From the NCBI GenBank assembly GCA_023247795.1, contig JAHFFT010000013.1, forward strand, positions 1 to 41,834: a stretch of DNA of 41,834 bases, given 5' to 3'. Source of the stretch: Candidatus Omnitrophota bacterium (GTDB lineage Bacteria; Omnitrophota; Gorgyraeia; Zapsychrales; JANLHA01). This document shows, piece by piece, positions 32,182 to 40,620 of the stretch; within the stretch, counting starts at the first letter, position 1, and each line of letters starts with the position of its first letter. The translations under genes and the position numbers were made by a program. Below the pieces are notes generated by a model, which saw nothing but the letters and a program-made list of their open reading frames with translations, searched no databases and had not been told where the DNA came from.

Positions 32182-33062
32182 AACATCCACCCGACACAAA
32201 AAAGCAGCGTATAAATCACCAGCAGAAAACCGGTGTAATGCAAAATTCGGTTTAAGGACGGGCCGTCCTTTTTAGAATAAACAATTTGAACGGCAGGCAC
32301 GGCAAAAATGAGCACCAAGACCGCCCAGAGGATACCGATTCGGTCATGCATAATCCCATAAACAGCGACCGGTGTTAGCGACGCTAAAACGACCAGTAGC
32401 AAATATTCACATTGAGCGAAACGCCGGCCAAAACGGACAGCCAACGTTTTCTTGTTCGACATCCTATCGGTTCTGATATCGCGCAGGTTATTGACGACCA
32501 AGATGGCTGTGGATAAAAATCCACACCCAAGCCCGGCGATGATCACCGCTAAATTGATTTCAAAGGATTGTACGTAATAAGTCCCAGCGACAGCAACAGG
32601 ACCAAAAAAAATCAAAACAAAAGTTTCTCCCAATCCCAAATAGCCGAACGGCCACGGTCCAGCGGTATAAAAAATTCCAGAAAGCACAGCTAATAAGGCG
32701 ATCACAGCAATCGGCCAGCCAGCGCGTAAAATCAACCAGACACTGCTGATGACCGCGAGACCAAAAACAAAAATGACCGCATTGAGCATGGCCTTGGGAG
32801 CGACGAAACCAGACGCGGTGACCCGTTGCGGACCGATCCGCGCTATTGTGTCCGCACCTTTACGGAAATCAAAATAATCGTTGGCAAAATTGGTGCCGAT
32901 CTGTAGCAAAATGGCGGTGATCAATGCCACACCAGCACTTTGAAAATCTTGCAGTCCATCACCAAAGGCCATGACCGTGCCCATCACGACGGGTGCCATG
33001 CTAGCCGGTAAAGTCTTCGGTCGAGCAGCCATAACCCAAATACTCAACGGCGATGGTTTCAT
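32178..33062 (-). CDS. menA: 1,4-Dihydroxy-2-naphthoate polyprenyltransferase
   Basis: 294-aa UbiA-family membrane enzyme with about nine hydrophobic helices. Substrate and Mg-binding motifs are NDYFDFRKGAD (61-71) and NNLRDIRTD (about 191-199). The MenA-specific N-terminus WVMAARPKTLPASMAPVVMG is present. It attaches the isoprenoid chain to DHNA, giving demethylmenaquinone. Six bases after menB and overlapping menC, thus within a tight operon. The final methyltransferase (MenG/UbiE) is not in the window. Confidence 0.94.
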   Translation of the reverse strand: MKPSPLSIWVMAARPKTLPASMAPVVMGTVMAFGDGLQDFQSAGVALITAILLQIGTNFANDYFDFRKGADTIARIGPQRVTASGFVAPKAMLNAVIFVFGLAVISSVWLILRAGWPIAVIALLAVLSGIFYTAGPWPFGYLGLGETFVLIFFGPVAVAGTYYVQSFEINLAVIIAGLGCGFLSTAILVVNNLRDIRTDRMSNKKTLAVRFGRRFAQCEYLLLVVLASLTPVAVYGIMHDRIGILWAVLVLIFAVPAVQIVYSKKDGPSLNRILHYTGFLLVIYTLLFCVGWML

Positions 33063-33068
33063 TTTGAA

Positions 33069-33923
33069 TTAAGGTCTTCGCGGGAATTTAGAAAAATCTG
33101 GTTTACGTTTTTCTAGAAAGGCATTGCGTCCTTCCTGGCCTTCCTCGGTCATATAAAAAAGCATGGTGGCGTTACCGGCGAGTTCTTGAAGGCCGGCCTG
33201 CCCGTCGCAATCGGCATTCAAAGCCGCCTTCAAACAGCGGATCGCCATCGGCGAATTGGCCAAAATCTCTTTGCACCACTGAACGGTTTCAGTTTCAAGC
33301 TGTTCATAAGGAACAACTTTATTCACCAGCCCCATTTGCAAGGCTTCTTGCGCCTTGTATTGCCGGCAGAGAAACCAAATTTCGCGAGCTTTTTTTTGTC
33401 CGACAATGCGGGCCATATAAGACGCGCCATAACCACCGTCGAAAGAACCAACCTTCGGTCCAGTCTGGCCAAAAATCGCGTTATCAGCGGCAATCGATAG
33501 ATCACAGAGCAAATGCAAAATGTGCCCACCACCGATCGCGTAGCCGGCTATCATGGCAATGATCGGCTTGGGACAAGTACGGATTTGGCGTTGAAAATCG
33601 AGGACGTTCAAACGATGGGTCCCTTGGGCGTCTTTATATCCGGCGTTACCTCGGATTTTTTGATCGCCACCGGAACAAAAGGCCTCTTTCCCTTCCCCGG
33701 TCAAAATGACAACCCCAATTTTTTCATCATCACGGGCATCGTTGAGCGCCTGCATCATCTCTTGCACCGTTAAAGGACGGAAAGCATTTCTGACTTCTGG
33801 ACGGTTGATGGTGATCTTCGCGATCCCTTGCATCTTATGATATTTGATGTCGGTAAAGGTCCCTGCAGTTTTCCAAGGAGAAATCGCTTTTTTGTGCATT
33901 TGATTTTCTTGTAAAGTTTTCAT
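33069..33923 (-). CDS. menB: 1,4-Dihydroxy-2-naphthoyl-CoA synthase
   Basis: 284-aa crotonase-fold enzyme closing the second ring of menaquinone. Oxyanion-hole and substrate motifs include [12 protein letters not shown] (81-92), [20 protein letters not shown] (128-147) and the MenB signature [16 protein letters not shown] (151-166). QTG at 153-155 is the pattern of bicarbonate-using MenB enzymes. Start is taken as the first ATG; an internal Met9 is also possible as neither has a strong ribosome site. First gene of the men operon. MenF, MenD and MenH are not here, so they must lie elsewhere or be replaced. Confidence 0.95.
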   Translation of the reverse strand: MKTLQENQMHKKAISPWKTAGTFTDIKYHKMQGIAKITINRPEVRNAFRPLTVQEMMQALNDARDDEKIGVVILTGEGKEAFCSGGDQKIRGNAGYKDAQGTHRLNVLDFQRQIRTCPKPIIAMIAGYAIGGGHILHLLCDLSIAADNAIFGQTGPKVGSFDGGYGASYMARIVGQKKAREIWFLCRQYKAQEALQMGLVNKVVPYEQLETETVQWCKEILANSPMAIRCLKAALNADCDGQAGLQELAGNATMLFYMTEEGQEGRNAFLEKRKPDFSKFPRRP

Positions 33924-34022
33924 ATTTGTTTACTTTAGATCACAGTTTAACATGACTTAACTTCGACCGCAATTTTTTTCCAAATCATCTAACCTTAGCC
34001 GCTAAGCAGGTGTATCGCTATC

Positions 34023-34772
34023 TCACTTCTGGCTTGGTCGATAGTATTTTTCACTTTTTTGATACATATTGTTTGATCTTTGCTTCAAATCGTTCACTTC
34101 TAAATCCATAACGTCCAGAAGTCCGGGAGGAGCACCCATTAAGCCATACGCATAACGAAGCTCCTGAATAGCGTCCGCGTATGATTTTACTCCATAACGA
34201 TAGTATCGATAATAACCCTGCTGATCACATAACTGCCATATTCGAAGCGATTTGATAAAATGATCAAAACTCTCTATCATCTTTTGCTGATAACCCTTCA
34301 ATTCATCGCCAAGCGACAAACCTTCCAACTGCTTTTTCAATGATATGATCTGCTGCTCGGTCTGAAGTGAAATCTTCCTTCCTTCAGCAATCTTGCCATT
34401 TCTAAACGCCTCTTGAATTTGTTGGCCGGAATGGCGTAAAATTGTACAGCACTCGCTATTCAATCGACCGATGGTTGTAAAATTCTCTTTATTGCTCTCC
34501 ATCCATTTTTGAAAGTCCCAAATGGTTTTACTTGTAACAATCTCTCGTTTTTGCGTCTGTTCAGAAAAGGTTTCCTGGGGATCCTCAATTTGTTTCAATG
34601 GAATTTTTAAAACATCCCCCTTCAAATTTCGGAGCTTGACATATTCATCAGTCTTTTCTAAAATTTTCCCCTCCAAAACCCGTCCGGAAACCAGCTGAAT
34701 GGTTTTTGACTGCGCTGTCATTGCAAAACAAAACAGGCAGAATAAACTCAACAAAATCAATTTTGTCTTCAT
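34023..34772 (-). CDS. Unknown secreted protein, partner of the transglutaminase-like gene
   Basis: 249-aa protein with a clear signal peptide (1-22, ending AQSK). Residues 24-62 (TIQLVSGRVLEGKILEKTDEYVKLRNLKGDVLKIPLKQI) form a small beta-barrel-like repeat that recalls Sm/SH3-like domains seen in many exported hypotheticals. The rest is helical and charged, with a Tyr/Arg-rich stretch (GYYRYYRYGVKSYADAIQEL). It begins one base after the stop of the DUF3857/transglutaminase gene, so the two are co-translated and probably work together in the periplasm. No family is recognised. Confidence 0.75.
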   Translation of the reverse strand: MKTKLILLSLFCLFCFAMTAQSKTIQLVSGRVLEGKILEKTDEYVKLRNLKGDVLKIPLKQIEDPQETFSEQTQKREIVTSKTIWDFQKWMESNKENFTTIGRLNSECCTILRHSGQQIQEAFRNGKIAEGRKISLQTEQQIISLKKQLEGLSLGDELKGYQQKMIESFDHFIKSLRIWQLCDQQGYYRYYRYGVKSYADAIQELRYAYGLMGAPPGLLDVMDLEVNDLKQRSNNMYQKSEKYYRPSQK

Positions 34773-34773
34773 T

Positions 34774-36675
34774 TCATTGAACCCGCTTTAAGATGATCGA
34801 ATCTTTACTCTTCTGATAATACCCCGTCCACATGGTTTGGATTTGAGGATATTGGCTTACCGACAACTCCCCTCTTTTCATTTGATAAACGTATAAAATC
34901 GAGACAATTCCTTCCCTTTGCGCCAATTTCCTAGTTAAAGTAAAAATATCATTGCTCAATTGGAATTCTTGAGGAAGATCGTCAACAGCAAATCCCTTGG
35001 GGATTTTATAATTGATTTGGATTCGGGTAGCGTTGTTAAACGGCATAAAAATCGGAAAATGACGAACAGGTTCCATAAATGGATCGGGAAAATATTGATC
35101 GATCGATTCACTCAAAATCATCAGGTCATTCGTTAGCTGATACGCAGACGGGATTTCAACTTTGAAAGTGATGGTCACGGGCCCGTAGCGTTGATCAAAC
35201 CCCTTGATCTCTTGATCGGAAACATCTTGTCCTTTAACAAACGGCGCAATGACATGTTGAAGAAAGTTGGGCCGTTCCAACTCAGGACAATTTTCCCATA
35301 GTTGACGTAAAGTATTTGATAATTCTAACGACAATTTTGCTTTCACCTGATAATTTGCTTTTCCTTGACTATCAAGGATAACCCCGACCTGGATATTATT
35401 TACGGTATCATTGCCTACTGCCGCCTGGATAACATCAAAATGATAACCATTGTCTTCAATCACTAGAACGCTGGCATTATTAGAATCATTTGGAAACTGA
35501 CCAACGTCAAAATTCTTTAATTGCGGATCAACAAAATATTTTTTACCATCAATCAAAACTTCGAGCATGGCGTGATCAAACGAAGAAATATCCGGCAACT
35601 CTGTTAACGATGGCTGACCACCAAACTCATCCATGTAAAGGCAAATGGACGCGGGAATGCCCGCCAAATTCAACATCTGTTTTGTTAAGAGTGACCAATC
35701 TTTGCAATCCCCATAACGATCTTGAAAAATTTGGTCGGTTGGATGCGGCTCGACCGTGTTGTCGCCAAATGACATCGAGACGTAGCGCATATTGTCCTGC
35801 AAGAATTCTAAAATCGCCAACGCCTTTTCTTTATCAGTTGTTTTCCCATTGATGAGCTCTTTTGTTTTTTCCAAAATTTTAGGAGAACTCGCTGTATTTT
35901 TTTGAATCAAACCGCGATACCAATCAGCAATGATTTGCCAACTGTCCATTGACGAAAAGACCGTTTCCCCTAATATTTTGTACTGGGGCGGCAAAAAAGG
36001 CTCGATATTGTCTAAGGACCCGCTGGTATGATATTCAAAAGTATATTTGAACTCGGTTTTATCTTCTTCAACATTGGGAGGCACCATCCCATCGGAGGTT
36101 TTCAATTTGATATTCATGTCCTTAGGAAAAATGTACGTGGATTTATAATGAAGATGTGGCTCCACGGGATATTCCTCGACTTCTGAATACTGCCCCTTAA
36201 TCAAACCCTCTTTGGTTTTTACTTTTGCCGACACATCGATGATACTGCCGACATTAACCTGTGGTAAGGTGATCACTTTGACTTTCAGATCAGAATAAAG
36301 CGGAGATCCCTGATAAACCGGTAAATCTTGAATGCTGGTGTACGAATAAATCTTGCCATCTGGGGTCTCGACGTGCGCCTGCAGATCAAAAAATTCATCT
36401 TGGCTTTGATTGTAATAAATTTTTTGTTCTCCAACTTCTTTGCCGGATTCTTTTTGAACCTTGATTCGGTAATGAATGGTCTGGTCAACCGACCAATCCT
36501 TATTAAGACGGGTTTCCTGCATATCTTCAAGAAATACGTAGGGGTATTCATGCGAATACTTAATCCAAAGAGATGTCGGCAGCCATTCCCGGGGATCACT
36601 TTTTGACCAGGCAGAGGGATTGAATAAAAGACAACCAAAAACGCATAACAGCAGATATTTGAAGCTTAATTTCAT
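34774..36675 (-). CDS. Periplasmic DUF3857/transglutaminase-like protein
   Basis: 633 aa with a signal peptide (1-24, ending AWSKS). Residues about 50-220 match DUF3857, a beta-rich domain that commonly precedes transglutaminase-like domains. The transglutaminase core follows with the triad Cys324 (YGDCKDWSLL), His368 (FDHAML) and Asp383 (VDPQ). The C-terminal 200 residues are beta-rich (DUF2569/DUF3858-like layout). Such proteins may act as peptidases or cross-linking enzymes in the envelope, but no substrate is established. It is the first gene of a two-gene unit with the unknown exported protein. Confidence 0.85.
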   Translation of the reverse strand: MKLSFKYLLLCVFGCLLFNPSAWSKSDPREWLPTSLWIKYSHEYPYVFLEDMQETRLNKDWSVDQTIHYRIKVQKESGKEVGEQKIYYNQSQDEFFDLQAHVETPDGKIYSYTSIQDLPVYQGSPLYSDLKVKVITLPQVNVGSIIDVSAKVKTKEGLIKGQYSEVEEYPVEPHLHYKSTYIFPKDMNIKLKTSDGMVPPNVEEDKTEFKYTFEYHTSGSLDNIEPFLPPQYKILGETVFSSMDSWQIIADWYRGLIQKNTASSPKILEKTKELINGKTTDKEKALAILEFLQDNMRYVSMSFGDNTVEPHPTDQIFQDRYGDCKDWSLLTKQMLNLAGIPASICLYMDEFGGQPSLTELPDISSFDHAMLEVLIDGKKYFVDPQLKNFDVGQFPNDSNNASVLVIEDNGYHFDVIQAAVGNDTVNNIQVGVILDSQGKANYQVKAKLSLELSNTLRQLWENCPELERPNFLQHVIAPFVKGQDVSDQEIKGFDQRYGPVTITFKVEIPSAYQLTNDLMILSESIDQYFPDPFMEPVRHFPIFMPFNNATRIQINYKIPKGFAVDDLPQEFQLSNDIFTLTRKLAQREGIVSILYVYQMKRGELSVSQYPQIQTMWTGYYQKSKDSIILKRVQ

Positions 36676-36800
36676 ACCGACTTTTCTGTTTGTTGATTAG
36701 GGGTGGATCACAAAATAAACGATCACCGGCACTTAGTAAACTATACCATATGGACAGCGCCACTGGCCAGTCAGTGAAATTATTCTTCTTTGAGAAGCCT

Positions 36801-37226
36801 TTATTGCGGATTGCGGATCATTAAGATTGGGATATTGGTACGGTGCCGAATGTTTTCAGCAACGCTTCCCAGGATCAAGTCTTGCGGAAACCGGTGGCCA
36901 TGCGTTGACATCGCGATCAAATCCACCTGTTCCTTTTCAGCGATGTTGAGGATTTGATCAGGCGGCTCGCCAGTCAGTAAAAAAACTTTGACTTTAAGGC
37001 CTTTTTTAATCAAGTCCTTTTGGCAACGATCAAGATATTCTCGATCGACTTTGATTTCTTCAGAATCTTCCAGATTCAATTGGTTCTGATATCTTGCCGC
37101 GAAGCCCTCGGCCACATGCACCAGGATCAATTGTGCATTCAATTGTTTGGCTAAAGGAGCGATGTGGTCCAAAATAGCGTGGTCGGAAGTTGAGTTGTCA
37201 AGCGGGATTAAGATGTGTTTATACAT
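36801..37226 (-). CDS. UspA-family universal stress protein
   Basis: 141-aa single-domain Usp with the N-terminal HILIPLDNSTSDHAIL and the ATP-binding signature STHGHRFPQDLILGSVAENI (GxxG-9x-G-S/T variant, about 107-126). Probably cytoplasmic and nucleotide-binding. It lies six bases after mntH on the same strand, so it belongs to the fur-type regulator/mntH operon and may respond to metal state. The 125 bp after its stop hold only a short inverted repeat around ACTGGCCAGT and the upstream region of the next gene. Confidence 0.9.
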   Translation of the reverse strand: MYKHILIPLDNSTSDHAILDHIAPLAKQLNAQLILVHVAEGFAARYQNQLNLEDSEEIKVDREYLDRCQKDLIKKGLKVKVFLLTGEPPDQILNIAEKEQVDLIAMSTHGHRFPQDLILGSVAENIRHRTNIPILMIRNPQ

Positions 37227-37232
37227 ACGATT

Positions 37233-38600
37233 CTATTTTAACCAAGAAGCAAATGTTTGCAACAACAAATAAAGGTTCAGAACAATGATGATCACCGTCA
37301 CCAACCAAGCCAAAACTTTTAGCCAGAACGCATTGACGAACCTTCCCATTTTTCTTTTTTCGCTGGTAAACCAGACTAAAGGAACAACCGCGAAGCTCAA
37401 TTGCAAAGAAAGGATGACCTGGCTTAAGATCAAGAGCTGGCCGACGCCATTTTCTCCATAAAGGATGGCAACAATGACCGCCGGAACAATCGCGACCAAA
37501 CGAGTGATCATTCTGCGCATCCACGGGCGCAAACGGATTTCCAAAAATCCTTCCATGACAATCTGACCAGCAAGTGTTCCCGTCAGTGTTGAGTTCTGCC
37601 CTGAGGCGAGCAAGGCCACCGCAAACAAAAGACTGGCAAACGGCACGCCCAAAACCGGTGACAACAATTGATAAGCGTCACCAATGTCTGCAACATTTTC
37701 ATGGATCGTTCCGTGAAAAGCCGCGGCACTTAAAATCAAAATCGCCGCGTTGATGAAAAAGGCTGACAGCAAAGCCGCGGTAGAATCGATCGTTGCAAAA
37801 CGGATGGCCATGGCTTTCCCAGTGTCATTGCGTTCAAAAGCGCGGGTCTGAACAATGCTGGAGTGCAAATAAAGATTATGCGGCATGACCGTGGCACCCA
37901 AAATTCCGATGGCGATATAGAGCATTTCCGGATTGAAAACAATACCTGGTTTGGGTAAAAGATTCTTGAAAATCAATGGCACCGATGGGTTTGATATTGC
38001 CAATTCATAAGCGAAACATCCGCCGATGATCACAATCAAACTTGCCACCAGGCACTCTAAAATTCGAAAGCCTTTATTTTGCAGAAAGAGCACGATCATC
38101 ACATCGCAAGCGGTAATCAAAATACCAACGACCAAAGGAATTTTAAACAAAAGGTTCAAGGCAATGGCCGAACCAATGACCTCCGCCAAATCGCAAGCAG
38201 CAATCGCGATTTCGCACAATACCCATAAAAACAGGGCTGTTGGTTTTGAAAAATGGTCTCGGCAAGCTTGGGCCAAATCCCTGCCCGTCACAATCCCTAG
38301 CTTCAACGACAAATGTTGCAATAAAATCGCCATAAAATTCGAGATCAAAATGACTGACAGTAATGTATAACCAAATTTCGCGCCACCCGCCAAATCAGTT
38401 GCCCAATTGCCAGGATCCATATATCCAACAGCAACCATCAAACCAGGGCCGGTGAAAGCAAGAAGCTTGCGAAAAAAACTGGCATTGGCAGGCACACGGA
38501 TCGTCGAATAAACCTCCGGCAAACTCGGTGTTTTAGTTGCTTTTCGCCAACCAGAATTTTGCTCCGCGGGAGCTATTTCATTTTTTGTTGATTCTGACAT
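37233..38600 (-). CDS. mntH: Nramp-family Mn(II)/Fe(II) transporter
   Basis: 455-aa divalent metal/proton symporter with about eleven hydrophobic helices. Metal-binding helices are recognised by DPGN (62-65, in YMDPGNWATDL) and TVMPHNLYLHS with Met239 and His241. It imports Mn2+ (or Fe2+) across the inner membrane. Its ATG lies inside the 3' end of the preceding Fur-family gene (28-base overlap), indicating strict co-expression with that regulator. With a Mn-type SOD and Mn/Fe ribonucleotide reductase in the same window, manganese is the likely main substrate. Confidence 0.92.
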   Translation of the reverse strand: MSESTKNEIAPAEQNSGWRKATKTPSLPEVYSTIRVPANASFFRKLLAFTGPGLMVAVGYMDPGNWATDLAGGAKFGYTLLSVILISNFMAILLQHLSLKLGIVTGRDLAQACRDHFSKPTALFLWVLCEIAIAACDLAEVIGSAIALNLLFKIPLVVGILITACDVMIVLFLQNKGFRILECLVASLIVIIGGCFAYELAISNPSVPLIFKNLLPKPGIVFNPEMLYIAIGILGATVMPHNLYLHSSIVQTRAFERNDTGKAMAIRFATIDSTAALLSAFFINAAILILSAAAFHGTIHENVADIGDAYQLLSPVLGVPFASLLFAVALLASGQNSTLTGTLAGQIVMEGFLEIRLRPWMRRMITRLVAIVPAVIVAILYGENGVGQLLILSQVILSLQLSFAVVPLVWFTSEKRKMGRFVNAFWLKVLAWLVTVIIIVLNLYLLLQTFASWLK

Positions 38601-39037
38601 TTTTCACATATCCCATAAAAGTGCATTTCATGACCAAGGATTTTAAATCCACGTTTCTCTAAATATGGTCGATACCGTTCATCTTCCTTCATATCCGGGA
38701 ACTCAATGAACTCATGACACCGCAGACATTGCGCGTGATGATGCGGTTTTTCATCATAAATGTGTTCATAATGGTGGTGCTTGTCACCGAAAGCCGTTTC
38801 TCTTATGACCCCCGACTCCAACAGATCTTTGACAACACGATATACCGTCGCTCTTGAAATTTTATTTTTATTAAAACAAATTTTTGCTAATTCTTCCGAC
38901 GTGAAATGACCGTGGTTTCGAATGGCCTCATTAAAAACAATCTTGCGCGCCCGGCTTATTTGCAGACCGGACAGGCTCAGATGTTTTTCAAATTTTATTC
39001 TTTCTTGGAGGAACGCTGATTTGGTGTTTAATCGCAT
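38573..39037 (-). CDS. Fur-family metalloregulator of mntH
   Basis: 154-aa Fur-superfamily repressor. The winged-helix DNA-binding half (about 15-85) includes the recognition helix ISRATVYRVVKDLLESGVI. The metal half has HHHYEH (87-92), HHHAQCLRC with Cys104 and Cys107, and CEKC with Cys144 and Cys147 as structural zinc site. Fur, Mur, PerR and Zur cannot be separated by motif, but overlap with mntH makes manganese or iron control most likely. A GTG three codons upstream is an alternative start; no ribosome site is seen. A near-perfect palindrome covers the start region, suggesting autoregulation. Confidence 0.88.
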   Translation of the reverse strand: MRLNTKSAFLQERIKFEKHLSLSGLQISRARKIVFNEAIRNHGHFTSEELAKICFNKNKISRATVYRVVKDLLESGVIRETAFGDKHHHYEHIYDEKPHHHAQCLRCHEFIEFPDMKEDERYRPYLEKRGFKILGHEMHFYGICEKCQNQQKMK

Positions 39038-39055
39038 ATGAGACACTGTATCATA
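39037..39055. promoter_or_regulatory. Palindromic operator at the start of the Fur-family gene
   Basis: TATGAGACACTGTATCATA is a 9-1-9 palindrome with one mismatched pair. It begins at the start codon and includes TATGAT (minus strand, 39055-39050), a possible -10, which would give a leader of only a few bases. It is unlike the standard E. coli Fur or PerR boxes. Confidence 0.5.
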
Positions 39056-39061
39056 GTTAAC

Positions 39062-39083
39062 TTAAAAAACAATGGTTTTTTAA
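39062..39083. repeat. AT-rich inverted repeat between the Bro-N and Fur-family genes
   Basis: TTAAAAAAC (39062-39070) and GTTTTTTAA (39075-39083) are exact complements with a 4-base centre. It could terminate Bro-N transcription or be a second regulatory site for the metal operon. Confidence 0.4.
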
Positions 39084-39131
39084 AAAATGCTTTATAAATA
39101 GCGCTCCAATAAAGTTGGGGATTCCTATTTG

Positions 39132-39959
39132 TTATTTGAGTTTTTCCCGGGATTCCGGTTCCTTCAAATAATTATGACTGGAAACGATGGGGCGTTTGAG
39201 CCGCTTTTCCAAGGCTTTCCTGGCATTCCCGGCGATATTTCCACCGTCTTGTGAATCCGCTTTAAGCTTTTTAACACCTTGTGAATCTTCATTGCGATGA
39301 ATTTCCGTAGTGGAACGTTCACCCAGCATGGTAAAAATCAGTTCAAAATCACCCATATGGTCACGAAGATTTTCTCGTTTCAACCCTTTGAGATCCTTGT
39401 ATTCACTAGGCGTAACGCCAAAAGTCGCTTTCGATATCTCCGCGGTAAGGATTTCATAGTCTTTGTCTTCTTGCGCTCCGCGCTTTTGCCATTCCTCGGT
39501 CAATTCTTCTCGGATCGCAATACCCCGAACCCGCTTTTCGATCCAGTCATCGCTATAACCTTTCAACTTATAAAGGATACGAGTTCTTTTAGTTGCCAAT
39601 TCCGGATTTTCTATTTCCTGAATCCGCTCGTAACCTACCTTGGCAAGCCAACGTTTAAAGGGCTCGGCCTTTAGTGACGGAATGGATTGAACAATGCGAA
39701 ACATCCCCTCAGTATTGGCACAGTCGGTTTCCCGCATCTTTCCATCCGGGGCAAGCAATTTCAACCCGTGACAATTTGTCACGACTTCGCTTCCTTCAGC
39801 CTTCAACCTCTCCTTTAGTTTCCTCCAGTACGCGCCTGCATCAACACTGTCGGTAAGCACATCCACCACATCAACAACTGAAAACCACCATTCATTCTGG
39901 AACAAAATCCTACGGATTTTCTTACCCTTAAAAATTGCCATTTTTGTGTCTTTTTGCAT
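39132..39959 (-). CDS. Bro-N domain protein (phage antirepressor-like)
   Basis: 275 aa. Residues about 8-110 (IFKGKKIRRILFQNEWWFSVVDVVDVLTDS, ending with FKRWLAKVGYERIQE) are a Bro-N domain, known from phage antirepressors and baculovirus BRO proteins. The C-terminal part (KGLKRENLRDHMGDFELIFTMLGERSTTEI, then GGNIAGNARKALEKRL) is an extension I recall from stand-alone bacterial Bro-N proteins; its role is unknown. AAAGGAG eight bases before the ATG supports the start. No other phage gene lies nearby, so it is a solitary accessory gene, perhaps DNA-binding. Confidence 0.8.
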   Translation of the reverse strand: MQKDTKMAIFKGKKIRRILFQNEWWFSVVDVVDVLTDSVDAGAYWRKLKERLKAEGSEVVTNCHGLKLLAPDGKMRETDCANTEGMFRIVQSIPSLKAEPFKRWLAKVGYERIQEIENPELATKRTRILYKLKGYSDDWIEKRVRGIAIREELTEEWQKRGAQEDKDYEILTAEISKATFGVTPSEYKDLKGLKRENLRDHMGDFELIFTMLGERSTTEIHRNEDSQGVKKLKADSQDGGNIAGNARKALEKRLKRPIVSSHNYLKEPESREKLK

Positions 39960-40020
39960 TTAACCTACTCCTTTCTTAGCTGGGGTAGATTGTTGAAGAC
40001 GGCGGGGAAAGCCATCAATT

Positions 40021-40605
40021 TTAAGAACCGGAACGCGTCAGATTTTTTTCAATCCGACGGTCAGGGACGAGCCAGATGATCGCGACCAGAATGTAGAGCC
40101 CACATGACAGCACCGGGCTTACAAAGGTCAACGGGACTGCCGCAAGATAGATCACTATGGACACCTTGCCTTTGAAATCACCACCAAGCGCGGTTGCTAT
40201 TACTGATTTATGTCCATGTAAAGCAATGAGCGCCTTAGTCAAAATGAAATACGCGATAGCCGCCGTCAATAAGACAATGCCATAAAGGGCCACAGGCCAA
40301 GCGGCGAAATCATTCTCCCCCATCCAACCGGTAGCAAACGGAATCAAGGAAAGCCAAAACAAAAGGTGTAAATTAGCCCATAAAACACGGCCATCCACCT
40401 GTTGCACGGCTTTGAGCAGATGATGATGGTTATTCCAATAAATTCCCAAATAGACAAAACTCATCATATAACTCAAAAAAGTTGGGACCAACGAACGCAG
40501 TCCGATTAGCTCAGGCGTATGCGGTGGCCGCAATTCCAAGACCATGATGGTGATGATGATCGCGATCACCCCGTCGCTGAACGCCTCCATCCGCCCTTTA
40601 TTCAT
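40021..40605 (-). CDS. TMEM175-family potassium channel-like protein
   Basis: 194-aa membrane protein with six hydrophobic segments and the family signature RMEAFSDGV at 5-13 (RxxxFSD). This is the single-repeat bacterial form (DUF1211), which forms tetrameric K+-permeable channels. A second family feature, NNHHHLL in the loop after helix 2, is present. It is preceded by AAGG-type ribosome sequence and lies 15 bp after the HtrA-like gene on the same strand, so they may be co-transcribed. Confidence 0.88.
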   Translation of the reverse strand: MNKGRMEAFSDGVIAIIITIMVLELRPPHTPELIGLRSLVPTFLSYMMSFVYLGIYWNNHHHLLKAVQQVDGRVLWANLHLLFWLSLIPFATGWMGENDFAAWPVALYGIVLLTAAIAYFILTKALIALHGHKSVIATALGGDFKGKVSIVIYLAAVPLTFVSPVLSCGLYILVAIIWLVPDRRIEKNLTRSGS

Positions 40606-40620
40606 CAGACCTTATCCTTT

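Noticed and set aside
36740-36775. ACTGGCCAGT palindrome after uspA as a terminator
   Set aside because: The extended stem is short and interrupted, and no T-run follows on either strand.
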